A DNA stretch of 64,000 bases from Flavobacteriales bacterium (GTDB lineage Bacteria > Bacteroidota > Bacteroidia > Flavobacteriales_F > PHOS-HE28), in assembly GCA_030584065.1 (NCBI GenBank), contig CP129489.1:2771497-2835496 (forward strand). The letters are read 5' to 3'. Position 1 is the first letter of the stretch. The number at the start of each line of letters is the position of its first letter. Below, piece by piece: positions 31,919 through 40,059 of the stretch. The notes below the pieces were generated by a model. It did not search any database. It worked only from the letters and a program-made list of their open reading frames with translations, and was not told the origin of the DNA. A program made the translations under genes and the position numbers.

Positions 31919-34207
31919 CTAGCGCGCCACAATCACCGGCACATGGCCGTTATGGCTACTGCTGCGCCACTGGAGAAGGTAGGTTCCGGCTGCGAGGTGC
32001 CCCAGTTCCAGGACCAGATCGCCACTTCGGTACTGGAAAGCACCGACCACCTTTCCCAGCATGTCGTGAACACGTACATCGAGCTCGGCGGGTGGGTCAT
32101 CCATGCGGATGACGAAGCGGCCCTTGCTCGGGTTCGGGAACACCTGCAGCCGGCTCATCCCCGCCTCGGGCTCACCCATGCCCACGGTCACATCCAGCGC
32201 CAGGCACACCTCGTTCCCGACGCATCCACCCCCGAAGGCCTGTGCGCATACCTGCACCGCTCCAGCGTCAGCATCCGGAATCACGTAGGCAGAAGCATCG
32301 TAAGGGTTGCTGTCGTCCGGGCCCCATGACCAACCGGCTGGGAGGGTCCATAGGATCGAGTCCGCATCAGCCAAGGTGGGCAGCACCCAGAAGAGCAGTT
32401 GCTCAATGATGGGAACCGCTGTAGGCCCGTTCATCTCGATGAGCTGGAGGTCCATCACATTCACCTCCAACTCCGCACTCACGTCCGCACATGCTCCGGA
32501 ACCTAGCACCGTGTAGGTGTACACGCCTTCGGCGCTCTGGCCCGGCGTGAAGATCCCAACGAAAGCAGCCCCGTCCGGTCCTGTCCACGTGCCGTTCAGT
32601 GCCGGACTGCCACCAAGGGCGTTGAGCAAGAGCACAGGCACCTCACCGGTGCAGAGCTCAAGCACTCCGCCGATTCCGGCACTGGGTGCCTGATCCAGGG
32701 AAATGGTGAGCGTGGCTGAGGCATTGGCACAAGGTGGCGCGCCGGTGACCGTGTACGTGTATACCCCGGCGGACATGGCGGTGGGGTCGAACAGGCCATT
32801 GGTGCTGCTTGGGCCAGACCACGATCCGCCGCTATCCGGCGACCCGTTGAGCGCACTGGTCATGTCCTGCGGGCCGTCGCTACTGCACAGCGACAGCGCC
32901 GCATCCATGCCCGCATCGGGTGCTGGCGTTTCGGAAACCGTAACGCTGGCCGTGGCATCCGGACAGGGGCCGGTTCCGGTCACGGTATAGGTGTAGGCTC
33001 CCGGCTCGTTGATGGCGGGGTTGTAAACGGATGGCACCACTTGGTTTTCGAAGCGCCATTCACCGCCGCTATCAGGCATGCCCTGCAATCCGGTAAACAG
33101 GTTGACAGGGGCGGAATTCGAGCATACAGTCAGTGCTCCATTGATCCCGGCGTTGGGCGGTGCGGTCACGGTGATGGCCGCTTCACGAGAGGGACCCGCC
33201 ACGCCACAGGCATTGAAGGGGGTCACTGAAATGGTCGCATCCGCCGTCCCGATCGTGGTGGTGATCGCCGCATCAGGACCCCCGCTGGCCGTCCAGCCTC
33301 CGGTGATGGACCACGCGTAGGTAAGGCCGGGAACAGCCGGTGTGCCGAAGGCGACCGTACTGCCCGCGCACGCCTGCAGCGGACCGGTGATGAAGCCCGG
33401 CTGGTCCGGCGGCGGGGCAATGCCCACGGCCAGCGAAGCCGTGGGGCCGGTGCCGCAGAGGTTGCTCGGTGTCACCTGGATGGTGCCGGAGACATCGCCG
33501 ATGGTGACCACGATGCTGGCGCTGTCCGAAGGCTGGGTGCTCCAGCCATTGCCGGAGGGCACCTGCCAGGTGTAGCTCGTGGGCGTGGCGAAGCCCGGCC
33601 CTGAGGGCGGTGTGGCGGTGAAGGTGACCACATCGCCCGGGCAGATGGTGGATGTGGAAGCCGAAATGGTCGGCAACCCAAGGTCGCCTGCGGGGGTGAT
33701 GTTAACGGGCCGGGTCACCACCGAGCTCCACTGCCCGTGGTTGTCCAGCAGCTGCAGCCTGAGCGTCTGGGCTCCGGTGGGATAGCCGCAGAGCTCCAAC
33801 AGGCCATTGAAGCTGAGCTCGGTCTGCGGGGTGGTGAACACTTTGGTGCGCACGAGCGGATCGGCGCCATTGGTAGGGTTGCCCACCCAGTAGCGCACGG
33901 CCACGATCTCCCACGGTCCAGGCTGGCCCACATGCAGCGCACGGGTCACCACCGGACTCCAGCGCCTGCTGCCGCCGGGGCCCTGGTCTTTCCAACGCAG
34001 GTGTACCACGTGCGGGCCGAGCGCGAGCCCGCTGGTGTTCAGGGGCGCATTGTCCAGGTCCACCGTCTGTGCCGGGGTCACGGGCACGTAGGTGCGGTCG
34101 GCATCGTTCTGGTCGAACCAGTATTCATAGCCCACCAGCGTGGGGCTCTGCGCGGCGGCGAGGGTGATCGCCGTGGCGGCCAAGAGAAGGGTGAATGGGC
34201 GTTGCAT
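31919..34207 (-). CDS. T9SS type A sorted protein with repeated Ig-like domains
   Basis: Encodes 762 residues. A signal peptide (MQRPFTLLLAATAITLAAAQ) precedes an N-terminal region with two LRLQLLDNHGQWSS/VHLRWKDQG-type units. Two Ig/PKD-like domains lie near residues 185-350. Three diverged units of about 85 residues follow (around 350-610), each with a C-x-x-x-P-V-N-L or CS-type Cys, a GG-W strand and a G-Y-YTVTG strand. The tail has VFPNPSKGRFVIRM and LAAGTYLLQW, a type A sorting domain. The gene is six bases after the beta-helix gene. Exact role unknown; probably cell-surface. Confidence 0.85.
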   Translation of the reverse strand: MQRPFTLLLAATAITLAAAQSPTLVGYEYWFDQNDADRTYVPVTPAQTVDLDNAPLNTSGLALGPHVVHLRWKDQGPGGSRRWSPVVTRALHVGQPGPWEIVAVRYWVGNPTNGADPLVRTKVFTTPQTELSFNGLLELCGYPTGAQTLRLQLLDNHGQWSSVVTRPVNITPAGDLGLPTISASTSTICPGDVVTFTATPPSGPGFATPTSYTWQVPSGNGWSTQPSDSASIVVTIGDVSGTIQVTPSNLCGTGPTASLAVGIAPPPDQPGFITGPLQACAGSTVAFGTPAVPGLTYAWSITGGWTASGGPDAAITTTIGTADATISVTPFNACGVAGPSREAAITVTAPPNAGINGALTVCSNSAPVNLFTGLQGMPDSGGEWRFENQVVPSVYNPAINEPGAYTYTVTGTGPCPDATASVTVSETPAPDAGMDAALSLCSSDGPQDMTSALNGSPDSGGSWSGPSSTNGLFDPTAMSAGVYTYTVTGAPPCANASATLTISLDQAPSAGIGGVLELCTGEVPVLLLNALGGSPALNGTWTGPDGAAFVGIFTPGQSAEGVYTYTVLGSGACADVSAELEVNVMDLQLIEMNGPTAVPIIEQLLFWVLPTLADADSILWTLPAGWSWGPDDSNPYDASAYVIPDADAGAVQVCAQAFGGGCVGNEVCLALDVTVGMGEPEAGMSRLQVFPNPSKGRFVIRMDDPPAELDVRVHDMLGKVVGAFQYRSGDLVLELGHLAAGTYLLQWRSSSHNGHVPVIVAR

Positions 34208-34213
34208 GGCCGT

Positions 34214-35314
34214 TCAGTTCTGTTGGGCCGCGCCCGAGAGGTTCACGTTGATCACACCGCCGTTGGTGCTGCCCAGCGAAGGGGAGAGGCTGATCCAGTG
34301 GGGGTTGAAGGGGATTCCGCCTTCCTTCCAGACTGCACCTGTTGGCCCACCGTACACACCCGAATCCGTCCCGCCCATGTTCGCTGCCGGGCTGCCAACA
34401 GCGAGCCTGTAGTCGTAGTTGTAGCTGAACTGATTCCAAACGGGAACGTTCCTGAAAACATTGGTGGCCGTGAGGCCAGACGCGGCATTGCCACCCAGGT
34501 TGATGGCGTTCGCACCCCAGTTGGGCTGTGCGCCACCGGTTTGGGCGAACAGGCAGCGCTGGAAGGAGGATGGGTTATTTACCGCAGGATAGTTGGCCGT
34601 GGCGGCGAAAATGCAGTTGGTGTAGGACAGTCCATTATTGAGCGTTGCCGATGTGAAATCAGGGCCCAAGAGGATGCAATTCGCCACCTGTCCCGTGGTG
34701 GGCGAGTTGCCAAAGCTGACCGAACCCGTGATGATGCAGTTCTCCGCAAGGAAGCCCGTGGGGGCATTGAGCGCGTTCGACAAGGGAGCTATGTTGCCGA
34801 ACGGGACGTTAACCCCGCCGCGGAGCACGCACTGCCGCAATTGACAGTTCGTCGCGGCGAACGCCCCACCTCCGGCGAGGCTCAAGCCTGTGGTGAACTC
34901 GCAGCGGGTGAAGCTCACGTTGTCCACGGCCGGGTTGTTCACACCCGTCAATCCCACACGGATCACGCGCTCGAAGCGGATTCCGTGAAACCGGGAGCCA
35001 GAGGCTTGCTGGGACATGGACAATTGATTGTTCGGGTGCCAGGCAATCACCGTGGGCGTTGTCACCGTGGTGGTATCCGGCCGGTATCCAGCCCCCACCC
35101 AAACAAGCGGCTTATTGAAGGTCAATGAGCTGGGAGGGTCTATGTCCCCGCCTGGCAGAATGATGGTATCGCCTGGCTGCGCCGCCGCCATGACGCCTGC
35201 AAGGTCGTGGGGATTGTAGAAGAACGACGAGTTGCCGTTGTGCAACAAGGTGATCACCTGGGCCTTAAGCCCCGCCACCAAAGAGAAAAGCAGAAGGGCG
35301 AGTGCGGTACGCAT
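34214..35314 (-). CDS. Secreted right-handed beta-helix protein
   Basis: Encodes 366 residues with a signal peptide (MRTALALLLFSLVAGLKAQ). DLAGVMAAAQPGDTIILPGG near residue 40 is the typical entry to a parallel beta helix. Successive short strands follow (FHGIRFERVIRVG, VDNVSFTRCEFTT, TNCQLRQCVLRGG, AENCIITGSVSFG, ANCILLGPDF, YTNCIFAA). Such folds occur in polysaccharide lyases and in surface proteins. No lyase active site is evident and there is no sorting tail. It is in operon spacing with both neighbours. Confidence 0.75.
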   Translation of the reverse strand: MRTALALLLFSLVAGLKAQVITLLHNGNSSFFYNPHDLAGVMAAAQPGDTIILPGGDIDPPSSLTFNKPLVWVGAGYRPDTTTVTTPTVIAWHPNNQLSMSQQASGSRFHGIRFERVIRVGLTGVNNPAVDNVSFTRCEFTTGLSLAGGGAFAATNCQLRQCVLRGGVNVPFGNIAPLSNALNAPTGFLAENCIITGSVSFGNSPTTGQVANCILLGPDFTSATLNNGLSYTNCIFAATANYPAVNNPSSFQRCLFAQTGGAQPNWGANAINLGGNAASGLTATNVFRNVPVWNQFSYNYDYRLAVGSPAANMGGTDSGVYGGPTGAVWKEGGIPFNPHWISLSPSLGSTNGGVINVNLSGAAQQN

Positions 35315-35343
35315 GTTCGTGAGGAGTTAGTGGAGCGGTGTGT

Positions 35344-35589
35344 TCAGCTATTCACGCAGGTGCAGGTGGTGCCTGCCAGGCGCGCCGCTGTTTGGCATGC
35401 GCTCTCTTGGGCTTCACGGTCATTCTTGCTGCCGCACACCTCGGGGAAGGTGTAGGTCTCTTGCTGCCCGTTGCCCACATCGTACTTGTAGGAGCAGGTC
35501 TCGCATTTCTTACAGGCCGGAAGCAGGAAGAAGCCGGTGAGCAGCAGCAGGATGGCTCGCTGGATCGGAGGGAAAACAGAACGGTTCAT
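35344..35589 (-). CDS. Small Cys-rich lipoprotein
   Basis: Encodes 81 residues from the ATG at 35589. The signal sequence ends in a lipobox (LLTGFFLLPAC). The mature part is Cys-rich, starting CKKCETCSYKYDVGNGQ and ending CQTAARLAGTTCTCVNS, eight Cys counting the lipidated one. Family not recognised. Gaps of 29 and 22 bases to its neighbours suggest one operon. Confidence 0.7.
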   Translation of the reverse strand: MNRSVFPPIQRAILLLLTGFFLLPACKKCETCSYKYDVGNGQQETYTFPEVCGSKNDREAQESACQTAARLAGTTCTCVNS

Positions 35590-35611
35590 GGTTGAGGGTT
35601 TGGGTTGTGGT

Positions 35612-36367
35612 TCAGTGTGACGGGATGCGGTCGGACGGGCGGGGGCCAGCTTCTCCGATTCCGAACGTGTAGACCGCAATGGGTCCGGCGGGAGCGGTGA
35701 TCTGATCGGCGGGCACAAGCGCGTACTCGCCCGGTTGGAGCTCGCCCAGCCTGAGCTCCCATTGCAACGGTGCGCACCGAGCGCGCTGGAACGGCATGGA
35801 CCCACCGGGCTGCCGTACATCGCGGTAGCCGTAGCACGTCTGCTCATGGACCACCAGCGTCCGACCGGTCGAAGCCGGCTGCAAACGCACCAGCAGCAAA
35901 TCATCGATGGCCTGAGCGGCGGCTGCGGCAGAAGCGGAATCCGATTCCAGGGAAGACACGGCCTCCACGCGCAGCACCATGGATGCGCCCTCTTCCAAGC
36001 GCGCGGGAGAGCGCCCTCCTTCGATGCTGTACACCGCGCCAGCGGATTGGACCAGCGAAGGATACTTGTTGCGCACCGAACCGGTTCGCTCCACGGCCAG
36101 ATTAACCAGCGAATCGGCAGCCCCCCAGGTTACGCGCAGGGTTCCTACGGTAGTCGAATCGCCTTCTGGAGTCGCTTCAGCCATCCTGGACCTTTCCCGC
36201 GCGGCTTCCCACCGCCCATGCACTCCCGCTGGTTCGAGGAGGCCCACATTCGCCTTCGCGTTGATCGATACCAAACCGGCCGCGAGGAGGGAGAGCGTGG
36301 TAGATGCGCTCCGGAGGTACCTGCGGAGTGCAGCGGCACAAGGGTTATCGAACAAGGTGAGTTCCAT
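35612..36367 (-). CDS. Hypothetical secreted protein, related to its upstream neighbour
   Basis: Encodes 251 residues from the ATG at 36367. A hydrophobic segment (LRSASTTLSLLAAGLVSINA) follows a 20-residue basic lead. The C-terminal part contains LGELQPGEYALVPADQ and IAVYTFGIGEAG, parallel to LEAGEYCFVYAGGS and LFDFGVGKV in the next gene, so the two share a C-terminal domain. A Cys in EQTCYGYRDV is the main other landmark. Function unknown. Confidence 0.6.
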   Translation of the reverse strand: MELTLFDNPCAAALRRYLRSASTTLSLLAAGLVSINAKANVGLLEPAGVHGRWEAARERSRMAEATPEGDSTTVGTLRVTWGAADSLVNLAVERTGSVRNKYPSLVQSAGAVYSIEGGRSPARLEEGASMVLRVEAVSSLESDSASAAAAAQAIDDLLLVRLQPASTGRTLVVHEQTCYGYRDVRQPGGSMPFQRARCAPLQWELRLGELQPGEYALVPADQITAPAGPIAVYTFGIGEAGPRPSDRIPSH

Positions 36368-36405
36368 GGTCGGTTTCACAGGATGAACACGGTTCGCGTC
36401 GTGTG

Positions 36406-37263
36406 CTACTGCCGGCTGATGACGCCGGTGCCGGAAACCTTGCCCACACCGAAGTCAAAGAGCTTGTTTGGGCCATGGCCATGCGCCGAACCTCCAGCAT
36501 AGACGAAGCAGTACTCGCCCGCCTCCAGGTTCTGCGGAGTCACCTTGAAGATGCCGGGCGCCAGCTGCTCGATATCGAATGACCGCGCATGCTTCTCGTC
36601 GATACCGTCTTCCGAAGAGAAGGCGTTCGCGGAGCCCATCTCAATTTCACGGGCCCCTGCCGTTTCATCCAGCCGGGCCAGGGTGAACTCGTTGGGGCTC
36701 GTGGCCTGCTGGAATCCGTAGAATGCGATGCTGTTCTGGTCGAAAGCCGCCTGCTGCTGGTTGAAGTAGAAGTAGAACTCGCGCGCCGCTGGCAACTGCG
36801 CACGCGCCTGTGCGCCCGAAATACGGGCCACCACCGTCGTCTTGGCCAGGCCGTAAGTCAGGGCCGTGGCCAGGCGACCCTTGTCCTTGCCCTGCGAGGC
36901 CACCGTGGGGAGCAGTTCCACCAGTTGACCGGCTTCATCGAAGTAGTAGATGCCTGGCCGATGGGGCGCCTTGGGGTCATTGGCATCCACCGCCTTGCGG
37001 GCGGGATCGTTCGCCGCCTTCACCACAGCGGCCAGCACAGGGTCCGTCAGGCCGGCCCGCTTCAAGGCGATCAGCGCGGAGGTGCTCACATCGAATGTGT
37101 TGGCTGCCGTCTCCACCCGGCTGAGAATGATGGACTCCCCCATGCCGAGCTCCGCGAGCTGGATGAGGTCGGCGTTCGTGAGGACCTCCTGCCCTTGGGC
37201 TTGGCGTGCAGAGGCGCAGAGCAGGATGGCGAGCAGGACCGTGAGAAGGGCGTTGGTTTTCAT
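36406..37263 (-). CDS. Secreted hypothetical protein with NADLIQL-type repeat domain
   Basis: Encodes 285 residues with a signal peptide (MKTNALLTVLLAILLCASA). Residues 28-90 form a helical domain (LTNADLIQLAELGMGESIIL, FDVSTSALIALKRAGL) found in many Bacteroidota proteins. A beta domain follows, ending in LEAGEYCFVYAGGSAHGHG and LFDFGVGKVSGTG, shared with the downstream gene. It starts the minus-strand operon that continues to 31919 and is divergent from the FG-GAP gene. Function unknown. Confidence 0.7.
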   Translation of the reverse strand: MKTNALLTVLLAILLCASARQAQGQEVLTNADLIQLAELGMGESIILSRVETAANTFDVSTSALIALKRAGLTDPVLAAVVKAANDPARKAVDANDPKAPHRPGIYYFDEAGQLVELLPTVASQGKDKGRLATALTYGLAKTTVVARISGAQARAQLPAAREFYFYFNQQQAAFDQNSIAFYGFQQATSPNEFTLARLDETAGAREIEMGSANAFSSEDGIDEKHARSFDIEQLAPGIFKVTPQNLEAGEYCFVYAGGSAHGHGPNKLFDFGVGKVSGTGVISRQ

Positions 37264-37451
37264 CGTGTTCGGTTTTGGGGTTTGGTTCTCTTGATTGTGG
37301 GCACCAAGGCGTGCTGCGAGGACAAAACTGCCCAGACCCCACCCGCCCCACCAGCCCGATTGAGCGGATGGCGGCCCGCGATGAGCGGATGGAGGGGAGC
37401 TGCACCATATACCATTTCCGACTAGCTTCCGACTCCGTAGCACCCCTACCC

Positions 37452-40031
37452 ATGGTCCGCTTCACCGCCCTTGCCACCGTGCTCTTATCGACAACCCTTG
37501 CCTCAGGGCAATTCGGCCCCGAGGAGCAGGTCACTTCGCTATTCCTCTTTCCTGAGGAGATCATGACTGCCGACATGGATGGAGACCTGGACCAGGACCT
37601 GGTGATGCGGAACGCAGGGGCCATCGTCTGGGCCCGGAACCTCGGCCAAGGGTCGTTCGACGCACTGGATAGCCTCTACGCCTCGAACTGGGGATCTTGG
37701 TCCGCGCGCTCTGAATTCGACCTGGCGGATGTCGACCAGGATGGTGACATGGACCTGGTGGTTTTGGACCGGCAGGACAGCCTGGTGGTTTGGCTTCCCA
37801 ATGCAAGCGGGTCAGGCGACTTCGGGCCGGCACTGGTCATCGCAGACCTGCATGGCTTCGGCGAGCTCGGCGCCATTCGATGCACCGACATCATGGGGGA
37901 CGCATCCCCGGATCTGATCGTGAATCACGAGTCCTTCAGCAACCTTAAAGTGTATGTCAATGATGGTGGCACATTCGCCAGCATCGAATCCATCCATACC
38001 AATGATATGGGCTCGTTGAGCCGGCTGCTTGTCATAGGTGATATTGACCTGAACGGTACGAACGACATCATTCGCCAGCACTGGAGCGGTCAGCTATGGG
38101 CCATGCTCAATCCCGGGGGCATTGGAAATGACTGGACCGATACGCTGCTCATTCAGCAAAGCGGGGGTGGATACATCTTCGGGTCAGGGCACCAGCAACT
38201 CATCGATGTGGACGCCGATGGGGATCTTGACTTAGTCGACGCCGCGAACGACAACACACCGGTGTGGGCGGAGTGCTTCGCTGCGGATTCAGGCGGCTTC
38301 CATGCGTTCCTTCCGGAATACATCGGGCAACCAGTTCACTACTTCCACACCGGATGGGCGGCCTTTCTCGGCTGCGGCAATACGGCCAGCGCGCTGTGGT
38401 GCTCAGGTGCGGATAGCGACAGCCTCAACTGGACCATGTACGACGCCGAGTTGGATGCCTTCGGGCTGCCGGCGAAATGGGCGAGCGAACCTGGAATCCG
38501 GTTGATCCGGACCGCCGATCTGGATGGCGATGGCCGGCAGGACCTCATTCTTGCGCACTCCGACTCCGTGCTGAGCTGGTACCCGAATGACCTTCCCGCC
38601 TTGCCTTCGTCCGGCATCTCGCTCACCCCCTTCGACACGCTATGCGCATCCGGCGACCCGTATGCGCTGGATCATGCCGAGCCTCCCGGCGGGAACTGGA
38701 GCGGCGAGGGCGTGGCGGAAAACAACTTCATGCCGCCCGGGCCGGGTTCATTCACGCTCACCTATCAGGTGGTCGACCCCGTTGCCGGTTGCCCTCTCTC
38801 GGCCACGCAAGCCATTACCGTGCTGCTGGAGCCGATCATCACGGTGGTGAGCGGGAGCTTCGACGACTGTGATACGGCCCCGCTCCAGTTGGCAGGCTGG
38901 CCAAGCGGAGGTAGCTGGTCAGGCTCGTCGGACGAAAGCGGCTACGTAGATAAATCCTGCGCTGTGCGGCCCCTATCAGGCGAAGTCTACTATAACATGG
39001 AGGCAGTGAACGGCGGTTTCTGCCAGGCAAGCACGATCACGTTCGTCCTTCCGGCTTGCACCCCTGTCGATCTAGGCTCGGATATCAACGCCTGCGAGGA
39101 GGATGAGCAGGACATCGTCGTTGAACTATTCATGCCATCTTCGTCGTACTTCGTTGAGCTTCAAGGGCCCTTCTACGACATTGTGCAGCCCGTCAACAAC
39201 CTGGCACAAGGTTTCTTCAATCCTGCAGTCGGTCCTGGGTCCTTCATGATCATCGGAAATGTCATGAACCCGTTCACTTGCCCAGGTTCGGACACCTTGT
39301 TCATCATCGTGAATCCTAATCCTGACCCTGGCTTGATTACCACCAATCTCACATTCTGCGCGAATCAGAGCGAAGGCCTGGTTGAGATGAACATGGCCGG
39401 TGATTTCAGCGCACCCATCAATGCTGCGTCCACGGCGATTGGAACATTCAATCCTGGGCTGCTCAGTCTGGGATACCACCCCTTTTCCTTCAATGTCGTT
39501 GACGCTAACGGATGCGCGGGCTTCCTCATCGATTCCCTGCTCATCGTCGACCCACCGGTCGTTTCGCTCGACATGAGCCCGATCAACATCAATGGCGGCA
39601 TCGTCATCCTTGAAGGTGGGTCGCCCGAAGGCGGCACCTACACCGTGAACGGCGAGGTGGCCACCGCATTAGACCCGAGCACCTTTCAGGCGGGCGATCT
39701 CGTCGATGTGGCATACTCCTATACGGACCCGCTCACGGGATGCACAGGAATGGCAGCGGTGCAGGTCGATATCGTCACCGCCTTGGGTGTCGACCAGCGG
39801 GAATCCGGAGTGCACGTCTTCCCTAATCCGGCAACCAGCGAATGCCAGGTCTGGTTCGGCAGCGGTAATTCACGGATCTCTCTCCTTGACGCCCTCGGGC
39901 GCGAAGCGCGTAACTGGCCTTCCATGACAAGCCCGGCCTGGCTCAATCTGAATGGGCTGCCAGCAGGCAACTACGTGATGACGATCGAGGCCCCTGACCG
40001 GATGGATCGCATACGCCTGACTATCCGATGA
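37452..40031 (+). CDS. FG-GAP repeat protein with T9SS type A sorting domain
   Basis: Encodes 859 residues from the ATG at 37452, which opens a signal peptide (MVRFTALATVLLSTTLASGQ). Residues about 30-380 hold FG-GAP/VCBS-type units with calcium-loop motifs (DMDGDLDQDL, DVDQDGDMDL, DIDLNGTNDI, DVDADGDLDL, DLDGDGRQDL), forming an integrin-like propeller. Ig-like domains occupy about 390-770. The tail (VHVFPNPATSECQVWF, LLDALGREARNW, LPAGNYVMTIEA) is a type A sorting domain. It is convergent with dnaG. Confidence 0.9.
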   Translation: MVRFTALATVLLSTTLASGQFGPEEQVTSLFLFPEEIMTADMDGDLDQDLVMRNAGAIVWARNLGQGSFDALDSLYASNWGSWSARSEFDLADVDQDGDMDLVVLDRQDSLVVWLPNASGSGDFGPALVIADLHGFGELGAIRCTDIMGDASPDLIVNHESFSNLKVYVNDGGTFASIESIHTNDMGSLSRLLVIGDIDLNGTNDIIRQHWSGQLWAMLNPGGIGNDWTDTLLIQQSGGGYIFGSGHQQLIDVDADGDLDLVDAANDNTPVWAECFAADSGGFHAFLPEYIGQPVHYFHTGWAAFLGCGNTASALWCSGADSDSLNWTMYDAELDAFGLPAKWASEPGIRLIRTADLDGDGRQDLILAHSDSVLSWYPNDLPALPSSGISLTPFDTLCASGDPYALDHAEPPGGNWSGEGVAENNFMPPGPGSFTLTYQVVDPVAGCPLSATQAITVLLEPIITVVSGSFDDCDTAPLQLAGWPSGGSWSGSSDESGYVDKSCAVRPLSGEVYYNMEAVNGGFCQASTITFVLPACTPVDLGSDINACEEDEQDIVVELFMPSSSYFVELQGPFYDIVQPVNNLAQGFFNPAVGPGSFMIIGNVMNPFTCPGSDTLFIIVNPNPDPGLITTNLTFCANQSEGLVEMNMAGDFSAPINAASTAIGTFNPGLLSLGYHPFSFNVVDANGCAGFLIDSLLIVDPPVVSLDMSPININGGIVILEGGSPEGGTYTVNGEVATALDPSTFQAGDLVDVAYSYTDPLTGCTGMAAVQVDIVTALGVDQRESGVHVFPNPATSECQVWFGSGNSRISLLDALGREARNWPSMTSPAWLNLNGLPAGNYVMTIEAPDRMDRIRLTIR

Positions 40032-40059
40032 TGTTGCGCGCGCTAGCCCCAAGTCCCCC

